Translations under genes and position numbers: made by a program | The notes under the pieces: model-generated | The model's input: only the letters and a program-made list of their open reading frames with translations | Told to the model about the DNA's origin: nothing | Database searches by the model: none | Part shown: in pieces, positions 10,476-22,467 of the stretch | Layout of the letters: each line of letters opens with the position of its first letter | Position numbering within the stretch: the stretch's first letter is position 1 | Assembly: GCA_001642005.1 (NCBI GenBank) | Contig: LWCA01000406.1 | Coordinates: 1-28,598, forward strand | From: Intoshia linei | Taxonomy: Eukaryota; Orthonectida; Rhopaluridae | Direction of reading: 5' to 3' | Length of the DNA: 28,598 nucleotides

Positions 10476-13400
10476 TTACCTATCAATCTGATTTGTAGAA
10501 TCATCAACAATTTTTTTGTAATTTATCATCTTGGGTACTAATTTCTAAAAAAATTAATAGAAATTAAAATATTATATACGGTAATACGATCATATATTTC
10601 TGAAACTAAATTCATGGCTCTACTTCTTCCTAGGTTAGAATCTTTAATTTCAATTTTATTTAAATTTAAGGGTGAAGAATGTTCATCTAAAATAAATTAA
10701 AAAATAATAAATAAATTATATAAAAATTAATTAGATGACACCCTAGTACAAGTTATTTTTCATTATAAAATCAAATGTGGGTTACCAATTATTATTTTCA
10801 GCATTATCTATAATTCAATCAGTCATTTCTAAAATATCATTCATATGCAGAGCCGTTTTCAGGCATGGGAATATGGGCTGTAGCCCAGGGCACCTCATTA
10901 AAAAAGGCCCCCAAATTAATAAAAGTACTCACTGTAAGGATATTGAGTCAATTAGTTCAAACAATTTATTTATAGTTCAAACAAATTTAATTATAGTTAA
11001 AATATAATTTAAGTTTCTTCAATTTTGTTTGTCAATAGAATGGTATTGCCTGATTGGTTTCCTAGGATTAAGTTTATTTACTGGTTCGGCTGTGATGTTG
11101 ATAATATTATTCTTACATTTATATCTTAAAAAGAGGCCCCAATTTATTAAAAAATACTTCACATTTATATCTTAAGAATCAGTTTATAAGTTTTGAAGTT
11201 TATTGAAGTTTGAACTTTTTCTAAACTAAAAAAAATTAAGAATGAACTTCGAAATTGCTTAGCTCAACCTCGTTTGAATGTGCTCTCCTTAATTTCAATT
11301 GAGAATGATATCAGTTTTGATAATATCATATCTGATTTCTCTCAGAAAAAAGTGAGAAAACAACATTTGTGAAGAATTATCAAGAATTTTTTGTGACTGC
11401 ATGGTGTATATTTTCAAATGAAAAAGTAAACTTTGCTCATTAATTAATGTAAGTATGTTTTTTTAAAATGAATAAAAGTTACTAGAAACCTACATAATAT
11501 CTTTTAATACTCAATGAAATAAAACTCTAAGTCTCCAACCAACAGTATGCCCTGTCTTCTAAACAGGGGACCTTAATTTTTTGTATCGCTTCGCTCGAAA
11601 TTTTAAAGGCCCCGGCCATTTGCTTAGCTCAGTGCCCCGAAGTGGCTTAAGACGGCTCTGTTCATATATGAATGTCATTAAAAATTATTTATGTTATTAG
11701 TACGTAAATCTAAAAAGAACAGAAAAGGACGACATTCGTGTGTATAAATATTTTGATCTAAAATTATTTATGGAAATTCTATTGATTTTTATCAAAATTT
11801 TTTGTAAATTATAATAATGTAAAACAAATAATAATTTTAAATATGATATATTATAACCAATAGGTTTCAATAAAAATTACTATTTTTAATATTTTCCACG
11901 TTTGAATAATGATGAATAGTTTTGTCTTGCTCAAAAGATGAATATACCTTGTTTTTATATGTTAGTTCATCTCGTAAATCTATAAATATTATTTTTTCAA
12001 AAACACAATCATACCTTTTATTTCATCTTTTAATCTTTGTACATTTTGAGTCAGTTTTTCTTTGTCTACTAGTTCTCCTTCGAGAAAAGCATTTTTTTCT
12101 AGAGACACAGTGAGTTTGTATTCAAAATTTTCTAGTGATGTAATCATAGTACGCTTATCCATTTCATAGTCATCAACAGATTGTTCTTGAGTTCTTAGAG
12201 TGTTTTCCAAATTTAAATGAAGTATTTTTACAGTTTCAAGGTTTTGAGTTAATTGGTTTATGGTAGTTTGATTATCTACATATCTTTGGTTGTATTCTGA
12301 CTAAAATTGTAAATTATTTGAACAGAAAATATTACTCTGATTTCATCAATATTGTTTTTAAGTCTTTTGTTATCCTCAGATAAACGTTTAATTTCGTTGT
12401 TTGTATCATTTAGTTCAGCTTCGAGAATTGCATTATATTCTTCGTTTTCTTTAGCGAATGATTCATATTCATTTTTAAGATTGTTAAAACTAATCCATTT
12501 TTAAATACGCATTCAAATTTAAAAGTGTTTCCGAAAGTTGATGTAAGTACAGTATTATCATGGAATACAAAATTATAAGCCCTCAGTCAGTTTAAATAAA
12601 ACAGATCATTCTTGCATTTATTATTAATTTATCAAAGGAGTCGACTAATTTCATCTGTCTTAGTTTAATCTTTGTTTTTTGCTCCCCGAAAGAGCAAAAT
12701 CATATAATTTTAGTTTCTGGGTTTCAATTCTATTTTAGGAATTACCACCAAAGCTAAAAAATTGTTAGTCTCAGATTCAAAAATTATAGAGTAAAGGTCT
12801 AACTTTATCCTGAAGTAATTACAATATCGATTTTTCGAAGTTGAAAATAAAGCTAAAAATGGAACAATGTTATCATGTTCTACATAAAATTTAATTTCAC
12901 ATCCAACGGATCCTAAATCACATTTTGGAGTATAGGCCTCCAGAAACGACAATTTATATATACGTAAGATAATATATACATGTAACTAAAATTATAAAGC
13001 TAATTCAGCGATTCACAACATCTTTTAAAGTACGTTGTCCTTCTGTTATTCAATTTATAAACGTTAAAACAGTATCAAAATATAAAAAATATTTGCTTCG
13101 TAATAATTTGTCAAAAATTGTAAAACCCATTTATATCATGATCTTTTTCATAGAAGGGACCCGCGAAAATTTTCCCTTAATATAGAGGTCCATCTATATT
13201 AAAGTTAAAGAATCACCGATTATATTATTTATTGGGAGCCGAATTCGTGAAACGTCGCATTAAATGATTAGATGAAAGATCGAAAATTAATACTATACGA
13301 TTTACATTTCGTAGTTAATCGGAAATTGAATGTAAATCAAAATTTGATAGAAAATCAATACAAAATACACCGACAAACAATAGTACTTACAATGTTAATT

Positions 13401-13500
13401 ATGATTTAACTAAAAAGGTAAAATAAAATATAAAATACTTATTTTCCATCATTTCAGCATGATTTTTCCAATATTCTATATTACCCTCCTGAGTTGTCAT
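10476..13500 (-). CDS. NDE1: NudE/NDEL1 family dynein regulator
   Basis: Six exons on the minus strand: 13500-13439, 12489-12336, 12300-12015, 11979-11881, 10686-10580 and 10544-10476 (introns 949, 35, 35, 1194 and 35 nt) give 258 residues. NudE proteins tether LIS1 to cytoplasmic dynein and act at kinetochores, centrosomes and in nuclear positioning. The N-terminal 'IEYWKNHAEMMENNFNNLK' matches the conserved YWK start of the dynein-binding coiled coil. The coiled coil continues to residue ~190 and contains the LIS1-binding part with 'SLENFEYKLTVSLEKNAFLE' and 'QNVQRLKDEIKDLRDEL', near-identical in pattern to vertebrate NDEL1. The C-terminal 'GRSRAMNLVSEIYDRITKL' matches the second conserved helix that precedes the C-terminal dynein/CENP-F region; the rest of that tail is absent (human ~340 residues). 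The end of exon 4 (11881) is the least certain junction. Intron 4 holds a hAT relic. Confidence 0.88.
10840..11668 (+). mobile_element. hAT transposon deletion derivative with 8 bp target duplication
   Basis: The element spans 10848-11660 (813 bp). Its ends are inverted repeats: left CAGAGCCGTTTTCAGGCA, right (reverse complement) CAGAGCCGTCTTAAGCCA, 15 of 18 identical. It is flanked by ttcatatg (10840-10847) and ttcatata (11661-11668), an 8 bp target duplication with one mismatch, diagnostic of hAT. Inside, at about 11226-11372 (+), a frame closed by TGA reads 'QPRLNVLSLISIENDISFDN' and then 'IISDFSQKKVRKQHL', which resembles the C-terminal dimerisation end of hAT transposases. The rest of the transposase is gone, so it is non-autonomous. 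It sits in NudE intron 4 in opposite transcriptional orientation. Confidence 0.88.
11226..11372 (+). pseudogene. hAT transposase C-terminal remnant
   Basis: About 45 codons remain, ending in a natural TGA stop. The residues 'LSLISIENDISFDNIISDF' recall the family pattern (LSMLSIE...DFDDVI..FA..K.RR) at the end of hAT transposases. An in-frame stop lies just upstream, so no functional protein can be made. This is the sole coding trace within the element at 10848-11660. Confidence 0.7.
12710..12952 (-). other. orphan 80-codon reading frame inside NudE intron 1
   Basis: A minus-strand frame of 80 codons lies in the 949 nt first intron of NudE, same strand as the host gene. It begins 'MSFLEAYTPKCDLGSVGC', contains three Cys and many aromatic residues, and is less AT-rich than the surrounding intron. 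It has no recognisable family and no matching splice sites to NudE exons in frame. It may be a chance frame, a transposon scrap or an unannotated alternative exon; I favour chance or scrap. Confidence 0.25.
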
Positions 13501-14047
13501 ATTGAGTTTCACAAAATTTAAATTTTATTTGTTGTTATGAAAAATTAAGTAAACTTGCATTTATTATGAATCATAAATGTAAACCATTGTGACTTGAATG
13601 ATTTTCAATTATATTGTCAATATTTAGCCTACAACTACAGACAAATCTGCTATATATCCAACTGTGCATAGATTCACATTACGGTTAATCATACACATAC
13701 TTTTCTGAATTATATAACCTTTGACTAAGTTGAATTAAGTTAAGATAGAATAAATCTAAAAGTCAACAAGCCTGAAATCACAATTTTATCATACTTTTCT
13801 ATCAGGGAGTAACATTGTGGTCAATAAAATTATAATAGAGTCCGGGAAAAAAAGATTTACTATTATAGTTTAGAGATATGAACGAACCAACATATTGAAA
13901 TGAAATTCTGCCACTGGCGGTAAAAAAATTATTTCCAGATTTTAAATTATCTCAATCGTACTGTACGTTACGTACACATTGCAAATATCTAATTAAAAAT
14001 AATAAAGATATGTTTATTTAAAATTAAACGAACTTTACTAAAAATAA
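13501..14047. other. spacer between divergent NudE and AATF genes
   Basis: Shared upstream region of NudE (-) and AATF (+), AT-rich with a few G/C-richer words near 13835-13925. No RNA gene, repeat or specific regulatory site can be supported. Confidence 0.4.
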
Positions 14048-15055
14048 ATGTCTGAAGAAATGGATTCATCTGAATTAAGCCTTGATATCAGTTTTAATAA
14101 ATAATCAATATATGTAATTATATTAGATGTACTAGAGTCACTTTTAATGGCTCGACTAACACTTCAACCGATTGTAAAAATTATGAATAAACTCCCAAAT
14201 AGCAATGCATTTGAAAATTTGATTGAAGAATTACCAGAGGGATGTACCAGAATTAAAGAACATAGTTTAATAAAAAGTAATGGTTATTATATACTTTAGC
14301 TATTTATCAATTAAAAATGATGATTGAAAAATATGTTGGCATGTACGAAACGATATCAGAGATCCATCAAAACGATACTGATGACTTAATGGAAAAAATT
14401 GAAAGTTTCAATAAAAATGAATCGTATAAATATGTTAAAAATATTCAAAGTATTTATTTAGATTTGAAAATACTGCAGAGCATGAAATGGTAATTTAGAT
14501 TGATTCGGTTTCATAATATTTTATCTAGAATGTGAATCGTCTGATAAAGAGATCTCAAAATGCTCGAAACATTTCAAGATACCTATTTACTGAAGATAAA
14601 CCGGTAATTTGGGACAATTTGATTAAGAGATGTTTTGAACTATATGAATAATTTAAATTAGAAGGAAACTCACAACGAACAAGTATACAATGATATTGAT
14701 TTTATTCACTATTTGATTGAGAAATATTCATCATTGGCAACCGTATCAAATTCCTCTTGTAACGTGAAAGAATTGAAAAAGTAATTTTATGTATCAATTT
14801 TAACTTAAAATTTAGAGCATTTAACTACATAATAAAGGACAAATCATCAAAAAAAAAAGTAGATGTAAAATCTAGTAAAGGAAGAAAAGTTCGTTATAAC
14901 ATTCATAAAGAAATGGTAAACTTTTTACCAGTAGACCATCGAAAATATGCGCAATTGACACAAGAATCTAGGTATACGATTTAATTTTAAAAATGTTACG
15001 TTTTAAATTTAGAAGAACATTGTTTCATTCCTTATTCAAAAATGTGCACATGTAA
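14048..15055 (+). CDS. AATF: AATF/Bfr2 ribosome biogenesis factor
   Basis: Exons 14048-14090, 14127-14264, 14300-14490, 14529-14603, 14662-14780, 14816-14971 and 15013-15055 give about 254 residues (human 560). AATF (yeast Bfr2) is a nucleolar component of the small-subunit processome. The N-terminal helical part 'LLMARLTLQPIVKIMNKLP' and the TRAUB C-terminus 'SKGRKVRYNIHKEMVNFLPV' with 'RRTLFHSLFKNVHM' are diagnostic; 'YNDIDFIHYLIEK' matches the acidic D-D-D-F-Y-x-x-L block. The long acidic regions of other animals are missing. Introns are 36, 35, ~38, 58, 35 and 41 nt. The third junction is irregular: with exon 3 ending at 14490 the intron would run TA...AG (or GT...TA). A canonical alternative is a 29 nt intron 14450-14478, an 11 nt exon 14479-14489 and a 39 nt intron 14490-14528; both keep frame. 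Poly(A) signal 15066-15071 lies within the next gene. Confidence 0.88.
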
Positions 15056-15062
15056 ATACAAA

Positions 15063-15596
15063 TTAAATAAAAGACACATATTCTACCACATTACCTTTTT
15101 TGTAATTTTTTTTCATTGCTTTTTGTCTCTGTTTGATTTGATTGTTTCTGGCGGTAGGTAAATTGACACAAGATGATGAGCTTTTTTCTGGGATATAAGT
15201 GGCAATTGGGCTGGAAGATTGTTTTGGTTGCATTTGTTCAAAGGAGAAACACGATGTAGCTTTGGGACAATAACTTGTAAATGACGTAGAACCAGAATAA
15301 TATCCTTGAGATTCATCCGATAATGTCATTGAATTTTTTATACGTCTATAAAAGTTGTATGCAAATTTGCGACCTTGTGCGGTGTCGAGAGGTGGAATGT
15401 AATTTACTGTTTCGACGTCTGGTTCAGTATCAGTTTTATTGGGGAAATTTTCAATCAAGTTTAATGCTTTTATTGTGTCATATTTTTCTAATTTTGTTTC
15501 AATGGATATTTTTCGTTTTCGCTCAACCGTTTTAGTGTTGCATAATGATCTCTTTGTCTTCTTTTTTCCTTGTACAATCTTTAAAATGGACTTCAT
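15063..15596 (-). CDS. unrecognised basic, Ser/Lys-rich protein
   Basis: An uninterrupted frame of 177 codons from the ATG at 15596. I do not recognise the family. It starts with a strongly basic stretch ('KIVQGKKKTKRS', 'VERKRKI'), compatible with a nuclear localisation signal. The middle has the most conserved-looking segment 'IPPLDTAQGRKFAYNFYRR', then a Ser/Thr/Tyr-rich region, and it ends in Lys-rich 'QRQKAMKKNYKKGN'. No membrane segment or zinc motif. Codon usage looks like the neighbours, and it lies tail to tail with AATF with only 7 bp between stops, so it is likely a real gene. It shares a 226 bp upstream region with the divergent septin gene. Confidence 0.65.
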   Translation of the reverse strand: MKSILKIVQGKKKTKRSLCNTKTVERKRKISIETKLEKYDTIKALNLIENFPNKTDTEPDVETVNYIPPLDTAQGRKFAYNFYRRIKNSMTLSDESQGYYSGSTSFTSYCPKATSCFSFEQMQPKQSSSPIATYIPEKSSSSCVNLPTARNNQIKQRQKAMKKNYKKGNVVEYVSFI

Positions 15597-15822
15597 TACT
15601 TTAAATTATTAAAATTGAAGTTATTCGTTTTAATTTATAAATGTATCGCAAATTCTATTTGAAAACTACTCGAATAAATATTGCGCCAATTGCGCTATAG
15701 GCAATAAACAATTTAGTTATTTTCTAATTATATATTTTGTCACCGTGTTAACACATATTTGTTTGTTTAAATACCTTTGAATAAACTGGGTTGAAAATTT
15801 GATTAATTACAGTTTTATCAAA
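15597..15822. promoter_or_regulatory. short bidirectional promoter region with paired TTGCGC words
   Basis: Only 226 bp separate the start codons of the unrecognised gene (-) and the septin (+). At 15680-15697 the sequence ATTGCGCCAATTGCGCTA holds two direct ATTGCGC words, standing out from the AT-rich surroundings and resembling E2F/DP-type sites; this reading is inference. A splice-acceptor-like TTACAG lies a few bases before the septin ATG. Confidence 0.3.
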
Positions 15823-18138
15823 ATGTCTACACGCGCAAAGGGTGGTTTCGTTGAAATTCAAAATCAAATGTACAATAAGTCAATTGATAGAGGATTCGAC
15901 TTTAATATGCTAATAATTGGTAGTTGATTGTTTGCATTTGTGTATAGTTATTTTTAGGACAATCATGTTTAGGAAAAACCACATTTATAAATAATATTTT
16001 TAATTCGAAAAAATTGACTGAGGATTATAATTCAAATTACTTTAAAACTGTAAAAACCACAGAGGTTATTATTATTTTTCTAAGATAAAAATTGTTTAGA
16101 TTTGTGAAACTCGATTACTATTAAAAGAAAACGGAGTCAAACTGAGATTAAATATTATTGATACGCCTGGATTCGGCCAGTCTCTGAATAATTCCAACTG
16201 GTTTTAAAATTTTTGTTTATTACAGTCTCAATCATTATCATCAGTATATCTGACGTTTTAATTAGATAGTAACAAATATAAAATTGTGTACAATTTTAGT
16301 TTGAGGATATATATAACACTATTATCAATCATAATTTAATTAAAAATTGCGATTGTGTTTATTTGTTTAGCATTCATGATAATTGTTTAAAAATATTTAG
16401 TTGTGATGTACTTATGAATTATATAAATACATGTTACAATGAAGCCATTGAAAAAGAATTAGCTTTCGATAGAGTGGTATTTGATAATGATCCTTGTGTT
16501 CACTTATGTTTGTATTTTATTTCTCCAAATTCACATCAGTAATCTAATTCTACATTATTTAATTATTAATATATTTAAATAATGTAGATTGAGTGATCTT
16601 GATATTTATGCTATGAAAAAATTACACAATGTAGTTAATATTCTGCCTATTATTGCAAAGGTAGATACATTAACAATGGAAGAGAAAAGTGAGTTAAAAA
16701 AAAGAGTTTAAAATATTATTAATGAAAATAATTAATTATTAGATTTTAAAAGATATTACCGATAACGAAATCAATATTTTTCAATTTCCCAAGATGGAAA
16801 AATGTGGAATTTCAAAAAATGTATGTACTATTTACATTTTTATAATAGAATACTAGGCACCTCTAGTTCCGTTTGGAATAATTTGTGGGGATATGAAAAC
16901 TAAAGAAACTGAAAAAAACAAAAAAACTAGGATATACCCATGGGGAACTGTAGATGGTAAATAATATTCTTTAAAGCAACATGATATTGTGCGATAAAAC
17001 ATTTGTTGAATAGTTAATAGAATGAGTAATAATAATCAATTTAATTGATAATTCCAATAATAAATTATTTGAAACATTAATTACGGTGATATTATAATTT
17101 TAATTATATAAGTTTCTTTACAAAAATTTTTACCTTTTTTCACTTTAATTTAGATTTAAAAATGTTTTATCGTGCGGTAGATTTATAAGTTTATATTATT
17201 ATATTATATAATATTATCTAGTTATGAATCGCGATTACAACGAATTTGAATCATTAAGACACAATATATTCGGGTCTTGCATTTTAACCATTATTTTACT
17301 ATTTTTTTAGAATCCATATGTACAGTTTTATTAACAAAACTAGGAAAGTTTTGTATGAAAATTTTAGAAGAGATACATACACTAAAAGCAATCAAATCAA
17401 CGGCGATTATTTTATGTAATTTTTATGTTTATTATTTACAAATTTTAGTGATGTCGGAGATTTGCTTATACCTAACATCCATGAAACAGATGATGAAGAG
17501 ATGTTGAAAAAAAGAATTTCTCAGATGAAAACCGTCTTCCAAAAAGTAATTATATTCAATGTGTCATGAATATACATTTTCTCAGTGGTTTTCAGTGTAA
17601 GTAACACATCACCTCGTTATGTAGGATGGCAGATTTAATAATTTTCATGGCCATTTTTTTTAATTTTACATTATTTTCTATGCATTTAAGATTATTTTCG
17701 TGGCCCTCAATTTTATTAAAATTTCCGAGTTTGATTTGACCTAAGAGCTGCATTTTTGTTTAATTTTATAATTGGTGTCGAAATGTAGGTATTACCTAAA
17801 AAAACGGGTAACTACTGATATATTTGTTATTTTTAAATGTGTATTGCCAATAAACTGCAATTATTTATCAAATTTTCCAGGAAATGAAAACGCACGAAGA
17901 ACGTTTAAACCAAATAGAAAGCCAGGTTTCAGAAATAATGAATTAATAATACATAATTAGTATGTTCAATCTAAAAGTGAAATGGACAACGTTTTACTAA
18001 AGAAAAAAACAGAACTGGAAGGTTTAAAATATGATTTTGAAATGGTTTCAAACAACAAGTAATATTTGTACTAATTTCACTATATGTCCAATTAGAACCA
18101 CGAAGCATGACAAAAAAAAGAAAAAAGATAAGAAATAG
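15823..18138 (+). CDS. SEPTIN7: septin, SEPT7-like, with coiled-coil tail
   Basis: Thirteen exons: 15823-15919, 15958-16064, 16100-16200, 16371-16538, 16588-16705, 16743-16820, 16857-16956, 17222-17273, 17311-17415, 17449-17545, 17881-17925, 17961-18058, 18096-18138; 402 residues. Septins are GTPases forming filaments at the cleavage furrow, cortex and cilium base. 'NQMYNKSIDRGFDFNMLIIG' is the conserved start; G1 is 'GQSCLGKTT', G3 'DTPGFG', G4 'AKVD'; the septin unique element includes 'RIYPWGTVD' and 'YNEFESLRHNIFGIHMYSF'. The C-terminus is a coiled coil ('DDEEMLKKRISQMKTVFQK') ending in a Lys-rich tail. After 'NNSNC' the usual Trp is replaced and about ten residues are inserted. Introns are mostly 33-38 nt, with four longer ones (49, 170, 265, 335 nt). 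The N-terminal pattern is closest to SEPT7; the subgroup is likely, not certain. Confidence 0.93.
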
Positions 18139-18179
18139 TTTATTAAATTAAATATGGTACAAATAAACCAATGAATAAA
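18139..18179. promoter_or_regulatory. opposed poly(A) signals in the septin/PRP4 3' gap
   Basis: The septin stop (18138) and the PRP4 stop (18184) are 45 bp apart. The gap holds AATAAA on the + strand at 18162-18167 and 18174-18179 for septin, and TTTATT at 18139-18144 (AATAAA on the minus strand) for PRP4. Both mRNAs must therefore overlap at their 3' ends by tens of bases. Confidence 0.6.
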
Positions 18180-18183
18180 TACA

Positions 18184-20641
<2,458 letters not shown>

Positions 20642-22467
20642 TAAAATATATAAACAGAATAAACTTTATTTGTATGCGTCATGACGTCCATATATAACAT
20701 TTTAATTCGGATGTATAATTTGTTTGTTTTTATATGTAATGTTACAAACGATCTATTTCAGCATTTTAGGAATTGTGGATGTATCCAATTTATTTAAATA
20801 GGTCTTAACAACAGTTTTGTCAACGCAAACCGAGTTTTTATACCGAATAAATATCAATATTGCGTCAAAACAGATTAACATAATGTGCGATATTTATGAT
20901 TACAACAAGGCCCAATCATTATAATATTGCAAAAATATTTTTAAAAAATAAATTATTGCAACAATTTCTCCAATAACTGCAATATTTCATTAATATTTTA
21001 CTTAATACTTATTAAATAATTATTTTGTAAATTAACTTCTGTATTATAATATGCATAATTAATCGGTTTTTGGAACGTTTATCTATGAACTAAGAAATAA
21101 ATTGCTAATACAGTATTCTCTCTATAACTCGCCAATCTTAAGATTGAGAAAAAGTTGGCGAGATAGAGAATTTAAAACTAGATAAAACCTTTAAATTAAA
21201 AATTAAATTGCAATAAAATATAAATTGTAAAATTTAATACAAAATAACTTACATATATATTTAATTGTAATTTGAAAAATCGTTTAAAAACTTTTAATTT
21301 ATATTTTAAATTAATGGCGAATTATAGAGTTGGCAAAAATACTGTATGTTTGATTAAAAAATGAAAGATGCGATTAAATTATACAGAAAAATGTTATTAT
21401 ATTGTCATTCATTTCGATGTAGAGGAGACAGGTGAAAATTAAAAGTAGAAATGATTTAATTAATTAACATACATGGTATTACTATAATTTAAATATAAAA
21501 TATTATCAAAGGTATCAGGGTTCATGCCTTGTCTCCGGACTGTGAGGACGAGCTTGACATTACGGAAAAATCGTTCACACTTCAAATTTAAAGTTTAAAT
21601 CGAATGTAATTTAATTGCATTTTTTTTAAATTTACAATTATTTTATTACGGACCTGATACAGGGATAAACATCGTATTTGTTGATATTTATTCAAATTTT
21701 AATGTAAATTTTATTATAAATATGAAGATTTTATGAGCCTATTACTTATATATTATCAGAGGTAGGAATCCTTTAGTCACAATGGGTCGAAAGGTTACAT
21801 TCTTGCAAATATTTTACCAAATAAATAAATACATTTTTTCAATATCATCCAATGATTAATTTAAAATGATTCCTTTTTTGTAGCGTCATTTAGACTGGAA
21901 AAAGTTTAATAAGATTATATTTATTGTAAAATATTTTTAAGGAGCATCATCCATTAATAGATACACACTGCAACATGTAACTCCGTTATTCGGGTATAGA
22001 CTGAACAAACTAATAGTTGTTGATTTACTTAAATTTCATTCTATTGTAATGGTAATTTCTACATTTTCTTATAAAAATACATTTTCACTAATCAGTATAT
22101 TATAATATCACGTCGAAAATCAATGTGTTTGTTCATCATAAAAATATAAGTATTAATTAAATATATGACAATTAGTTGAAATAATGATTAAATACAGTTT
22201 TAAAATAATAATCTGCTATCTAAGAACAATGTTTTGATTTAATTTATGTGATAATTATAGTAGGCTCATTAATTATCGGTCTGTACATCAATCTGTTTTT
22301 TATTAATTGCTGTTATTCGTTTAATAATAATAATATTTGACTTGATTCATCAAACTTTTAGGTGAGTACATATTTTTGCAACATAATTTATGCTAATAAA
22401 CACTAAATTATAAAATAACTTTTCATTAATAATAATATTTCTAATTTCCTAGATACAAAAAACATAA
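20642..22467. other. spacer between divergent PRP4 and CFAP161 genes
   Basis: The longest internal gene-free stretch, 1.8 kb. It holds a 234 bp MITE at 21111-21344 and a short less AT-rich patch at 21505-21570. The words TATTATCA[AG]AGGTA near 21499 and 21753 are repeated. No exon chain or tRNA was found. A TTTCCTAG acceptor-like site lies just before the CFAP161 ATG. Confidence 0.45.
21109..21346. mobile_element. pogo/Tigger-type MITE
   Basis: The element 21111-21344 (234 bp) begins CAGTATTCTCTCTATAACTC and ends with the inverted counterpart CAGTATTTTTGCCAACTCTA (read from the right). Both termini share the block CTCTATAA[CT]TCGCCA. It is bounded by TA at 21109-21110 and 21345-21346, the target duplication of Tc1/mariner-pogo elements. 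Just inside the left end the same words recur inverted (TTGGCGAGATAGAGAA at 21154-21169), giving a terminal hairpin. No coding sequence. The CTCTATAACTCG terminal word is typical of Tigger elements. Confidence 0.8.

Noticed and set aside
10777-11007. 76-codon + strand frame across the hAT left end
   Set aside because: It spans the transposon boundary and has no similarity to transposases; chance frame.
14265-14299. A 23 nt intron in AATF starting at GTAATGG
   Set aside because: An upstream GT (14265) gives a 35 nt intron in the same frame, the usual length here.
21505-21570. Less AT-rich patch as a possible structured RNA gene
   Set aside because: No cloverleaf, Sm site or strong stem could be drawn by eye.
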